From assembly GCA_019828565.1 (NCBI GenBank), contig JAHDYR010000020.1:124001-188000 (forward strand): a stretch of 64,000 bases of DNA, read 5' to 3'. The notes beneath the pieces are model-generated. The model saw only the letters and a list, made by a program, of their open reading frames with translations, had not been told where the DNA came from and did no database searches. The stretch's first letter is position 1; each line of letters opens with the position of its first letter. Source of the stretch: Carpediemonas membranifera. Lineage: Eukaryota > Fornicata. Below, piece after piece: positions 26,015 through 34,425 of this stretch. Position numbers and translations under genes: made by a program.

Positions 26015-27589
26015 CTAGCCCCCGAGGTCCAAGCGCTTCACCGCAGACCCCCCGCTCATCTGTCCAGTTGCCAGCCGCACCCTCGTCGGAGTCGGCACGT
26101 GCTTCTCATCAGACCCGACGCCCAGACACCCGTCGCGGTTATCCCCGAACGCCCAGAGCGCCTCGTCCGTCTCAAGCCAGTACGAAGGCAACCATGCGCC
26201 CCTAAACACGCCCCTGATCGTCCCTTGAGTCTCCCACGTGATGATCGACTCCTTCGACCCGAAGCGGAGTCGAATTCCACCGCCGCGGAGTTCGCAGATC
26301 AGGAGACTGCCGTCGACCCAGACTGCTTCGACGTCCCATGGGAATGTAACGCTTGTTGGTGTTGGGCAGTCTCGAGGGACGTAAGCACGCAAAACCCGCG
26401 GGGCGACCCCGGCAACGAACAGGCCGCCTCCACTGACAAAGAATGCCGCGCCCTCCAGCCACACGCAATCGTCCACCGGCAGGGGCACCCTGACGAACTT
26501 GGCCGTGGCGGTCGATCCCTCACCGGCGGCCCCGTGGAGCTCCCCCGAGGCGATAAGGACCCTGCCACTCATCATGGTACTGATCCCGAGAGAGGGGTGG
26601 AAGTCGACCGACTCGAGGGAGAATCCGGCAGGCAGCGGGATCTGCCGGAAAGTTCGTATCCGGCGCTCCGGCAGACCAACACCGAGCTCGCCATGCCTGT
26701 TGGTACCGGCAGCAATCGTCCCGCAGGGTGTACGGATGACAGTGAAGCAGTTCTTGACGAACATGGCGCAGACCAGCTCGTGCTTCCGCCACGTGGGCAA
26801 CGCCTGTTCGAATGCAGCGACAGCTGGGGCATCGGGAAAGGCCAGCCGGCGAACGGGAGAGAACAGTCCGTCAACCCCGAGAGCGATAGTGTCGTTCCGT
26901 CCCCAAACGAAGATGCCCTTCGGGGTGAGTGCGAAGGTGCCGCTTCCCACAAAGAGCGAGGACACCAGCGGGATGGCCACCCTGCCGTACTGCGATAAGA
27001 CCCTGCCATCCTCCTGGGGCAGACCGGTCTGGCCCTTGCCGTTGTCTCCACGGGAAAACACCCGCCCCGCGAACATCCGAAAGTATGTGGGTGGGCTGAC
27101 ACCAACAGACTCCACAAGACCCTCGGACACTGCTAGCTTGTGCGAGTAGTGGAACTTCTTGCAGAGGAACCAAAGCTGGGCAGACTTGGTGTCGCCACAC
27201 GAGACCTTCTCAGAGCCCTCAAGGTCGGGGTCAGCGCCAGCTCGCATGAGGGTCGCCCACATAGTGCCGTGGGGGAGTGTGTACATGGTCGCGGGGAGGT
27301 TTCGGCCGGGTCTTGGGCGTACGCTGACGGCGAGAGGGGGACCGTTCGATAGATACTGGCGGATCTGCTCAATGAGAGCGGAGGCAGCAGCTGTTTCACA
27401 AGATAGAGATTCTATTCCTTCCGTTAGTTCGGGAATGGACGTTATTCGCTTCAATGGAGGCGTTGGCTTTAGAAGGTCGCGAGCATCGCCGTACTCGAGC
27501 GAAAACGCCTTCGTTAGCAGCCCGGGAATATCAGCAGCAATCGAACCAGTGAGGGAATAAGCTCCATCTATAGACCGAGCCCATTCCAT
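26015..27589 (-). CDS. RCC1-repeat protein (second of two)
   Basis: A 524-residue protein with RCC1-type blades such as GIFVWGRNDTIALGVDG, CGTIAAGTNRHGELGVGL and ALWAFGDNRDGCLGVGS. The N-terminal 150 residues are helical, as in the paralogue at 17415-19199. It is probably a propeller scaffold; no catalytic domain is attached. The ATG at 27587-27589 (MEWARSIDGAYS) is used, since the longer frame opens with TTG. A 174-bp piece of this gene (26342-26515) is duplicated at 19419-19592. Confidence 0.75.
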   Translation of the reverse strand: MEWARSIDGAYSLTGSIAADIPGLLTKAFSLEYGDARDLLKPTPPLKRITSIPELTEGIESLSCETAAASALIEQIRQYLSNGPPLAVSVRPRPGRNLPATMYTLPHGTMWATLMRAGADPDLEGSEKVSCGDTKSAQLWFLCKKFHYSHKLAVSEGLVESVGVSPPTYFRMFAGRVFSRGDNGKGQTGLPQEDGRVLSQYGRVAIPLVSSLFVGSGTFALTPKGIFVWGRNDTIALGVDGLFSPVRRLAFPDAPAVAAFEQALPTWRKHELVCAMFVKNCFTVIRTPCGTIAAGTNRHGELGVGLPERRIRTFRQIPLPAGFSLESVDFHPSLGISTMMSGRVLIASGELHGAAGEGSTATAKFVRVPLPVDDCVWLEGAAFFVSGGGLFVAGVAPRVLRAYVPRDCPTPTSVTFPWDVEAVWVDGSLLICELRGGGIRLRFGSKESIITWETQGTIRGVFRGAWLPSYWLETDEALWAFGDNRDGCLGVGSDEKHVPTPTRVRLATGQMSGGSAVKRLDLGG

Positions 27590-27939
27590 GTGACTTGAAT
27601 TCCTTGGTGGAGGATTGGTGAGCGAAGCCAATCAGACCATCCATCTGATTACCTTGCCTGGCCACGCCAAGCCGTCTCTCTGACCCCTGGTGATAGATTG
27701 GAATCCCTGATCGCTTGGGGTTTCATGTGATCCCTTGGTCATCTCGACGATTTGACTTTTCGACTCGGACCCGACTCATGGACAGATCCCAGGATGAACA
27801 GTGCACCCATAGGGGCTATAGTTGATATCATATGAAGAATCCGTTGCCAGTGCGACATCGCCTTTCTCTTGGGGATTTGATGCAACAGCAGACAGTGGAC
27901 CCAGGCCTCCGTCGAAAACCCCCTCACTCCAAACACCAT
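27590..27939. other. Intergenic, no gene seen
   Basis: About 350 bp between proteasome beta2 and the RCC1 gene. Short frames are present on both strands without domain content. No repeat or promoter motif was identified. Confidence 0.5.
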
Positions 27940-28704
27940 TTACATGTCCATATCACCGTTGACCTCCACCAGCCTCGTGGAGGGCAGCTTATAGGGCACA
28001 TCCCTGCGGTACTTGCGGGGGTTGGCAATGTCGGTGTTGCGCCGGTAATCCGCGGCAACCTTGCCAGCCTCATCCTTGGTGATCACGCAGATGTCCACAT
28101 TTGACCCGGACCCCATATCATTGAAGATGCCCGCGTGGATCGCTCTCTTGACGAGATCCACCGCCTCCTCGACCTCCATGTTCGGCCGCCATCCCTGGTG
28201 GTCTGCGTCACCCTGCTCCAGCATAGAGATGGCAGCGAGGGAGCCTGACCCCATAGCAACGAAGGGCAGAGTGTCCGTCGACCCGTGGGGGTAGATGGTG
28301 TGGAGATGGGGGCCAAGGACGTCGACTCCACCGAGGACGAGAGCCGCTGAGACATGGCCCTGGTACTGGAACAGGTGGCGCGTCAGCATCGTCTTGGCTG
28401 TGGCGACGCGCGTGTCGCGGTCGGTTCTGTAGCGGTGGAGCTTGCACTGGCTGCTAATGAGTTCCGTGGTGTATTCGGTATCCGCGGCGGTTCCAGCACC
28501 ACAGCAGTAGATGTTGGGGGCAATATAGTGGATCTTCTCGCAGTTCTTGTCCATAACGATGTCGCCAGCAGTACTCCGGGTATCTGCGCCGAGAACCACG
28601 CCGTTCTTGCATATAACACCACAAATTGTGGTGCCGGTCTTTGTGAACTGGTTCTTAGATGTCAATCCGGCCAGTACTTGCTGCGGAGTATCTTGTTTCG
28701 GCAT
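27940..28704 (-). CDS. 20S proteasome subunit beta2 (trypsin-like)
   Basis: A 254-residue catalytic beta subunit. A 24-residue propeptide ends in KTG, followed by the mature N terminus [19 protein letters not shown] with catalytic Thr at residue 25, and the conserved Asp and Lys ([20 protein letters not shown]) follow. This is the beta2 signature of PSMB7/Pup1. The C-terminal arm ([14 protein letters not shown]) that wraps beta3 is also present. It cleaves after basic residues inside the proteasome core. The ATG at 28702-28704 is chosen; the longer frame is not family-like. Confidence 0.96.
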   Translation of the reverse strand: MPKQDTPQQVLAGLTSKNQFTKTGTTICGVICKNGVVLGADTRSTAGDIVMDKNCEKIHYIAPNIYCCGAGTAADTEYTTELISSQCKLHRYRTDRDTRVATAKTMLTRHLFQYQGHVSAALVLGGVDVLGPHLHTIYPHGSTDTLPFVAMGSGSLAAISMLEQGDADHQGWRPNMEVEEAVDLVKRAIHAGIFNDMGSGSNVDICVITKDEAGKVAADYRRNTDIANPRKYRRDVPYKLPSTRLVEVNGDMDM

Positions 28705-28990
28705 CTTTGTCGCTTTTCGCCGTGGCTGACAAGACCAATCAACCCAAAGGAACTCAGCAAATGGCCCGAGCAGAGTGCCGCAGAGAGCAACGCAGGGCAT
28801 GTGAGGGTCCGTAGTCATGGGCAAAGTGGCCTTGTCTCGGGCACGGCGTGATCCCGGTGTGTTGAGTGAGCTGGACCAGACAAGGATTGTGCTGGCCACA
28901 CCCATGAGTGAGAGCCTGGCGATAGCAGGGCAGATGTGCGCTTTCTTGAGCGACTAAATCATTCAATCTGAACGATCCGTTTGTAGCATC

Positions 28991-29024
28991 TGTGCCGCGC
29001 AGGATTAGAATTGTTGAGTCTAAA
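28991..29024 (-). repeat. Solo family 2 terminal repeat
   Basis: On the minus strand it reads TTTAGACTCAACAATTCTAA then TCCTGCGCGGCACA, a 34-bp match (one difference) to the two direct repeats of the Fanzor N-half element at 45749-47607. No element body is attached. It lies about 290 nt upstream of the proteasome beta2 ATG. Confidence 0.7.
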
Positions 29025-29106
29025 AAACAGGCTGAACCTGTTTAGTCCCCTGGAGTTCATCCCGGGGGGGGGGGTTGCGGTGGCCATGGCGGAGCCACAT
29101 CCACCT

Positions 29107-29167
29107 CCGACACAATTGGGGTGGTGCTCAGCCGCCGAAGCAGCAAAGATCACCTGACTATGATTTT
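29107..29167. repeat. 61-bp repeat with UUCG-type hairpin, copy 2 (empty site of copy B)
   Basis: It matches 25744-25804. On the minus strand GCTGCTTCGGCGGC lies at 29131-29144. Together with 29100-29106 it shows the uninterrupted target into which family 1 copy B jumped. Upstream, at 29068-29077, is a run of ten G. Confidence 0.7.
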
Positions 29168-29255
29168 GATGACGTCATAGGAACTTCAGATCAGCACCGA
29201 TCAAATCTGATTGCCTTACGCCCCACGAAGCTTTGTTTACAGATGCCATGGCTCG

Positions 29256-30134
29256 TCATGACTGGCCCATTAACCTGGCCACGCTGTCCGGCTGCGGCTT
29301 GATACTCTTCCCACCGGCAGGGAAGTCTCCCCGAGCATGCTCATTGCCGCGGGGCACGTCGTAATGGTCGATCCGCACGCTGCTCTTGCTCATGGGGTTG
29401 GGCTCCTTCGTCTTCTCGACCACGACCCCGATGAGCCCCGTGGTCTCGGGGTGGTCCCACCGCTCGATGGGCACAGTTTGCCTCGGCGCCTGCTTCTTGG
29501 GCTTGGGCAGACCGACCTTAACGTGCTCCGTGACCATCTTGCGGAGGGGTCTGTCGAGCGGGTCGTCGATCCTCACGCTCGCCTTCGTGTCCTCGGCCCT
29601 CCACTTGAGGGGGTCATAGTCGTCGATGAGGATGTCCCGGTAGACCCCGCCGACCTTCTTCCGGGCCACCGTGGAGAGGTACTGGTCGTACAGCTCCCGC
29701 TTCTGCTTCATGAGCTCCTCCTTGCGGGGGGCGACCTTCTCCCGGATGCGGGACTGGATCGGGTCAAACACCTGCTGCTCCCACTCGCTGTGGAGTGCCT
29801 TCTTGCGGCGGCGGACCTCTTTGTCGTATTCCTCGGCGAGACGCTTCATGTCCTCGATGAAGCCCTCTCTTTCAAGCTTCAGGGCGGTGAGGTTCTTTTC
29901 AAACGCCAAGTTCTTCCGTCTGGCAGCTTCTTGGACAAGCTTATCGCGTTGGCGCTGATCTTGCTCGAATTCCATCTTGTATCTCTCCTTCTGGGCCTTT
30001 TGCTTGAGCTCCATCTTCGTCAGGACTCGCGTTTGCTTTGGTGTGTCGTTCTCGCCAGAATTTTCTTTCGGAGCGCGTAAGCTCAGTAGTTTTGCAGCTC
30101 GTTCCATACTTTCGATTGTTAGATGAGCGGACAT
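29256..30134 (-). CDS. Coiled-coil protein with FAM228-like motif
   Basis: A 292-residue, highly charged protein. A long helix runs from about 35 to 170 (KAQKERYKMEFEQDQRQRDK onward). It is followed by KRELYDQYLSTV, YRDILIDDYDPLKW and DDPLDRP, an order that resembles the FAM228 family (Lys-rich helix, then a YDP motif, then a DPL motif), which is associated with ciliated cells. The C terminus is Lys/Pro-rich and probably disordered. The role is unknown; a ciliary or axonemal link is an inference from that resemblance. The ATG is at 30132-30134. There is no intron. Confidence 0.5.
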   Translation of the reverse strand: MSAHLTIESMERAAKLLSLRAPKENSGENDTPKQTRVLTKMELKQKAQKERYKMEFEQDQRQRDKLVQEAARRKNLAFEKNLTALKLEREGFIEDMKRLAEEYDKEVRRRKKALHSEWEQQVFDPIQSRIREKVAPRKEELMKQKRELYDQYLSTVARKKVGGVYRDILIDDYDPLKWRAEDTKASVRIDDPLDRPLRKMVTEHVKVGLPKPKKQAPRQTVPIERWDHPETTGLIGVVVEKTKEPNPMSKSSVRIDHYDVPRGNEHARGDFPAGGKSIKPQPDSVARLMGQS

Positions 30135-30631
30135 CAGTGTTGATCGGGAATATTGAGGAGCAGAATAAGGCTCATTCGGTCAGCTTCCGAACAGTGCAAC
30201 AGCCGGTCTAGTCTTGGAGGTTGATATGCACCGGCCCAGGGCAGCTCTCCGTAATCAGGATCAAGGTGCGGTCTTCGCGTCACCCGACCTGGCATGGAGA
30301 TGACAGGGCTTGCTGGTGATCTGCAGGCAGTGACACTACAGAAGCTGGCCCATTGCAGCCGCCATACGGCAACCTGGGTTCAGCCTCCCCTCGCTGCTAA
30401 GGAGTTCCCCTCCCCAGGACATGGCCAGTGCGGGCACGGCTCATGAAGCATGGGTGACTCTCGCCAGGCCGGGGAGGTACCATGCACGCTGATCACCAAG
30501 GCGGGAATGACAAGCGTTGGATGTGAGTTGGGTAGATGTAGGTCACCAGCCTGCTCAGTTTTAGAGACGAGGCCTGAATAAGAGGTGATAGAGGCTGTCT
30601 GCTGTTTACATCTACGGTTCCACGCCAAGGC
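30135..30631. other. Intergenic, no gene seen
   Basis: About 500 bp between two coiled-coil genes. Frames on both strands are short and without recognisable content. Confidence 0.5.
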
Positions 30632-31204
30632 TCATACGTTGCCAAAGGGAAGCGGGGCCTGGAACCCGCTTGGCGCCCCCTCCCCGTGCTCCCCCGCCCT
30701 AGACGCCCCGTACATGCCATACATGCTACCGTCAGCAGCCTTGCTGAGGCCTGCGTTGGCTGTGATGGCGATGGCGCGTGAGACATGGTCGAACTTTTCC
30801 ACCGTCGCCTGGTTCTGGGAGACAAGCTCGCGCTGGAGCGATGCGACCTTGCGCTCAAGGTCGCGCATCTGTTCGTCGTGCATGGCGTTGTCTCTATCGA
30901 TTTTGGCCATGATTTGCTGCCCTTGCCGCTTCAAGCTGTCTTTCAGCGTGAGGATTTCATCGTTGATGACCTCTGAAAGTGTTTGAAACCCATGTCTAAG
31001 GACCCTAAGTTGCTCATTGAGCGATTGAATGTTCTTTTCATTCGTAGATGACAGCGCGACGGCCTCGTCGGATGTTTCCTGGACCTCATGGCGCAGTTCT
31101 CTCACCTGGTCCTGTAGTCTCCGGACCCGCGTTGTGGAGGTGGCTTTCTTTGTAGCCAGTGACGTTGGCGCGCGACGAGACGGTGTAGAAGCTCTCCTCA
31201 TCAT
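30632..31204 (-). CDS. Short coiled-coil protein
   Basis: A 190-residue protein. A basic N terminus (RRASTPSRRAPTSLATKK) precedes one continuous coiled coil from about residue 28 to 150 (VRRLQDQVRELRHEVQETSD, LRHGFQTLSEVINDEILTLK, LERKVASLQRELVSQNQATV). A Gly/Ala/Met-rich tail follows. It resembles SF-assemblin-type or basal-body fibre proteins in layout only. No domain identifies it. It starts at the tandem ATGs 31199-31204. Confidence 0.6.
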   Translation of the reverse strand: MMRRASTPSRRAPTSLATKKATSTTRVRRLQDQVRELRHEVQETSDEAVALSSTNEKNIQSLNEQLRVLRHGFQTLSEVINDEILTLKDSLKRQGQQIMAKIDRDNAMHDEQMRDLERKVASLQRELVSQNQATVEKFDHVSRAIAITANAGLSKAADGSMYGMYGASRAGEHGEGAPSGFQAPLPFGNV

Positions 31205-31546
31205 CAGGTTGCTTGCAATTTCTGCTCGAAAATGTGCACTTTTACCGGACCGTTACGGTCGCGTCACGGCTGTCAAGAAAGAAGTCAACATCACTTGTCA
31301 CCATCGTCAGTAGTCAGCATACTCAACAAACTTTGAATCAAACTCAAAGGAATGGAGGAAAAGGCCAAGCCATGCCAAGAGTTGTCCAAGAGATTGGATC
31401 ATTGCAACAAGCTGTCCAGACCACGCGTCGTAGTCACTGCCTTGGACATGCCATGTGCGGTACTGCAGGCTGCAGTTAGAAACACACCCGCCAGTATCGT
31501 CTTCACAATGATCCCAAGAGATGGCGAGATGGGAAGATCGTCTAAC
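31205..31546. other. Intergenic, ambiguous short frame
   Basis: A plus-strand ATG at 31352 opens with a CX9C-like pattern (PCQELSKRLDHCNK) that recalls small mitochondrial CHCH proteins, but no second CX9C follows in frame and I found no intron to supply one. It runs against the strand used by every other gene, so it is not called. Confidence 0.4.
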
Positions 31547-31909
31547 TCAACTGTCCGAATACACCGGGGTGCGGAGATCCATGTAGTAGATCTCAGTGAT
31601 GATGCGGATGATGAACATGATGGTGTTGAGGAAGAAGTAGACGACCATCAGCCACGTGTCTCGGATGGCCCGGGATTCCACAGCAAAGACGAAGCTTGCC
31701 GTGCATGTGTAGATGTGGACAGCGTGAAAGAGAAGCAGGGATGGTCTCCAGCCGGATGGGACAATTGATGCCTGAGAAATGAGGTCGACAACCTCGAAAA
31801 TGAAGATATACACCGTGAGGGTGCCGGTAAAGTTACGGTACGTTGATTTCTTCCAGTATGGGACAGCAGCGCCATGATAACCCAAGGCAATATTCACTAA
31901 GCGGCCCAT
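31547..31909 (-). CDS. Small polytopic membrane protein
   Basis: A 120-residue protein with three predicted transmembrane helices: GTLTVYIFIFEVVDLISQA, LLLFHAVHIYTCTASFVFAV and LMVVYFFLNTIMFIIRIITE. The N terminus MGRLVNIALGYHG has Gly2, a possible myristoylation site. The helices and a short C-terminal tail fill the protein, with no soluble domain. No family was recognised. The ATG is at 31907-31909. There is no intron. Confidence 0.6.
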   Translation of the reverse strand: MGRLVNIALGYHGAAVPYWKKSTYRNFTGTLTVYIFIFEVVDLISQASIVPSGWRPSLLLFHAVHIYTCTASFVFAVESRAIRDTWLMVVYFFLNTIMFIIRIITEIYYMDLRTPVYSDS

Positions 31910-32005
31910 TCTTCACTTCAACGGATGAATTCTTGCCATAAGGTGCACCAGCCATAACGCCGTCATTTATGATCTGCCGTCTCAATCCGATGAGCTTTGC
32001 ACTGC

Positions 32006-32316
32006 TCATTGAGCCTTCTTCGCGGCCTGGGCCTTCCGGTCACGCTTCTGAGCGAGCTTTCTCTTGCGTTCCTTCTCTTCCTCAGCGGCCTTCTGTTGCG
32101 CCAGCATAGCCTGGAGCATCTCTTCCTTGAAAGGACAATCGTTGGGGATCTGGAACTTCTCTGTTGGAGGTCTGCGCATCTGTCCAGCGGCCTTGTTGGC
32201 CTTAGATCTGTGCTTGCCTTGCGCCTGGCCGATTTTGCGCTTCAGTGTGATCGACTTCTTCTTCGATAGGCGTTCTGTGTTATACTAACAGTAGCTAACG
32301 AACTCTTTGCGACCAT
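32006..32316 (-). CDS. Small Grn1-domain protein (nucleostemin N-terminal domain-like)
   Basis: A 93-residue protein from two exons (32304-32316 and 32006-32274). The 29-nt intron at 32275-32303 starts GTTCGT and ends ATAACACAG. Exon 1 encodes only MVAK plus one base, so the gene is easily missed. The protein is very basic and contains IPNDCPFKEEMLQAMLAQQ followed by a charged helix, which matches the GN3L/Grn1 domain at the N terminus of nucleolar GTPases such as GNL3. No GTPase domain follows; the frame ends at TGA 32006-32008. A nucleolar role in ribosome assembly is inferred. Confidence 0.75.
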
Positions 32317-32624
32317 CCCCGATTCACAGCCGATGCTTCCTTTTTGCATGAAAAAAAGATGATCGGCCTTCTCGCGTTCCTAGGGCGGGCAGAGGGCCTT
32401 GACACAGAGTCCAGGTCCATCTCATCAGCCGGTATATAGTCGACACCGCCGGTCAGAGTGTCTCTGTTGATGGATGGAGGAACAGGTCGAGATCAATGGA
32501 CCAGTTCCTCGCTTTCGTATGCAGCGAGAGCAGGGTCAACGTAAAGAACTTGATTTATCGACATAAGACAGTGGCAAGTCTGCAAAACCGCCCAGAATAC
32601 ATCTACAACGCGGACTAAACCACC
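32317..32624. other. Intergenic, no gene seen
   Basis: About 300 bp between importin alpha and the Grn1-domain gene. No repeat, promoter motif or coding potential was recognised. Confidence 0.5.
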
Positions 32625-34151
32625 CTAGAATATGAGGTCGCCGTCCGACTCGAACCCATCCGACTCCTCGTAGTCAAAGAAGTCGTCAATGATCTGCTGT
32701 GCAGCCGCAGCCAGGGTCTGGTAATGGCTGAACGCCAGGGAGTTGAGGACATCGAACCCGCCGGCATCCTCCACCTGTCGGGCGGCCTTGGGCTCTCTGC
32801 GGAGGATCTTCGTCAGACACTCCAGCAGCGTAGACTTCGCCTTCCTGCTCGTCGTCCGCTTCAACGTGCCGACGAGGGTGATAATAGTGTCACAGTCGAG
32901 CAGGGTCGCGAGCTGGTCGGGTGTGCATGATCCGGCAAAGTTGTACAGGACGAACGCACACTCTGTCACTACTTCCGCCGTGTCCCTGTGGACCAGCTCG
33001 AGTGTCTTTGTGATGAACCCGCTGTCGAGGAAGCACTGCATCTGCTTGGGCGTCCCTGCCGCGAAGTTGGCCATGGCCCACATGACCTCCATGCGCACAG
33101 AGGCCGTGGGGGATGTCAGCATGCGGTCGAACGCGGGGAATATACCGCACTGGATGAGGTAGTCGGCGATGGTGGCGCTGTTGTCCATGGAGATGACGTT
33201 GCCGACGTACCGGATGATCGCCGTGCTCATCTTGGCGAAGGGGACGCTGGCGTATTGGATGATGGCGGGCGTGAGGTTGGCGTTGAGGATACAGCGGATA
33301 TCTGACTCATTGCCGTCTCCGATGAAAGACATGAAGAAGATGACATCTGCTAAAATTTCCAAGCTGATCTTGGACTCCTTCGAAAACTCAGCTGCAGGGT
33401 CGACTTGGTTCCGGACAAACACGGCAGTCATTGCCGGGATCAGATCACACAGCAGGGTGATGTGGGCTGGGTCCAACGGTGTCCGGGCGATGTTGCTGGT
33501 AGACCACGTGAAGTTCCTCACTCGCTTGGGGGGCATGTCCTTACCCAGGAAGCGGGCAATGTCGGCCATGACCCCGGTGTCGAGCGTTGTGATGCGGTAC
33601 TCGGCGCCCTCGCCTGCCACGTTGCCGAGAGTCCAAATAGCCTGCTCGGCGATGGAGGTGCTCTCGGTGTTCTTCAGTACGCTAGCCATCACGGGTATCA
33701 CACCCGCATCTATGAGGGCGACGGCAATCTCGTGCTCACGGGAAGCAATATTCGTGCAGATCCAGCAGGCTTCCTTGCAGTGCTCCTCCTGGGCGGGGTT
33801 GCAGAAGGCGAAGATCTTTGGCATCATGTTGTGAGCAATCAGGCTGCGATAGATGTTGAAATTCCGGCTTTGCTTTGCGGAAACAAGCATGCGGATGGCA
33901 GTGAGCGCGGTAAGTGCATCGTTGAGGTCCCCAGTGTCAAATTTGGCGTAGTATTCCGCAATATACTCCTCGGTGATCTTTGGTGGGAAATGGATCTCAA
34001 TTCCCGGCGTAGTGGTCGGCGCTTCAATTGCTGCCGGGAAACTGTCCATCGCGGCATCACGCTTCTTCTTACGAAGACTGGTTACATCGTCTTTGATAGA
34101 CTTTCTCTGACTTCCTCGTTGGAAGCCTCCGCGGATGTTCTTGTCCGACAT
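32625..34151 (-). CDS. Importin subunit alpha
   Basis: A 508-residue karyopherin alpha. A basic N-terminal importin-beta-binding region (RGGFQRGSQRK...RKKKRD) is followed by about ten armadillo repeats. Several keep the Trp/Asn array that grips nuclear localisation signals (EACWICTNIAS, QAIWTLGNVAGE, VRNFTWSTSNIAR, EVMWAMANFAAG). Some repeats deviate from the WxxxN pattern, which is common in protists. An acidic C-terminal tail (DYEESDGFESDGD) may bind the export factor CAS. It carries NLS cargo through nuclear pores. A promoter motif lies 11 nt before the ATG. There is no intron. Confidence 0.96.
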   Translation of the reverse strand: MSDKNIRGGFQRGSQRKSIKDDVTSLRKKKRDAAMDSFPAAIEAPTTTPGIEIHFPPKITEEYIAEYYAKFDTGDLNDALTALTAIRMLVSAKQSRNFNIYRSLIAHNMMPKIFAFCNPAQEEHCKEACWICTNIASREHEIAVALIDAGVIPVMASVLKNTESTSIAEQAIWTLGNVAGEGAEYRITTLDTGVMADIARFLGKDMPPKRVRNFTWSTSNIARTPLDPAHITLLCDLIPAMTAVFVRNQVDPAAEFSKESKISLEILADVIFFMSFIGDGNESDIRCILNANLTPAIIQYASVPFAKMSTAIIRYVGNVISMDNSATIADYLIQCGIFPAFDRMLTSPTASVRMEVMWAMANFAAGTPKQMQCFLDSGFITKTLELVHRDTAEVVTECAFVLYNFAGSCTPDQLATLLDCDTIITLVGTLKRTTSRKAKSTLLECLTKILRREPKAARQVEDAGGFDVLNSLAFSHYQTLAAAAQQIIDDFFDYEESDGFESDGDLIF

Positions 34152-34161
34152 ATGATCTCGG

Positions 34162-34174
34162 CATAAACTGCGAA
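34162..34174 (-). promoter_or_regulatory. Putative promoter motif, importin alpha
   Basis: In gene orientation it reads TCGCAGTTTATGC, ending 11 nt before the ATG at 34151. Such short spacing implies a very short 5' leader, as is known in some metamonads. Confidence 0.45.
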
Positions 34175-34221
34175 ACGTTTACTTGAAGTCTGCGCGGAGA
34201 CGATTGAGAGTCCTACTTTAC

Positions 34222-34251
34222 TGCTTGCACTGTGCACTCTATGATACTTCA
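34222..34251. repeat. Solo 30-bp repeat of family 3 type
   Basis: Identical to 7456-7485 and same orientation. It lies 71 nt upstream of the importin alpha ATG, with no element body attached. Confidence 0.6.
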
Positions 34252-34425
34252 TCACTTGACATGTTTACGTGTTTACGTGATACATGCGGCATCCGATGAG
34301 TTGTCATTGTAGGTATTCCGTCCAAAGCATCAAACCCATTTTTAGGCCCAATTCTAGCATTTCTCAGTCCATTCTCCTGCCAAAAGATCCACCGAAGAAG
34401 GAGAGATCAATTTATCACAGGCTGC

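Noticed and set aside
26003-26998. Long plus-strand open frame of 331 codons
   Set aside because: It lies antisense to the RCC1-repeat coding sequence and has no domain; it is an antisense by-product of GC-rich codon use. The same applies to plus frames at 12697-13371, 29337-30080, 33405-34166, 42662-43276 and 63172-63999.
31352-31768. Plus-strand frame with a CX9C-like start
   Set aside because: No second CX9C motif follows in frame, no intron of the local type restores one, and most of it overlaps the minus-strand membrane protein gene.
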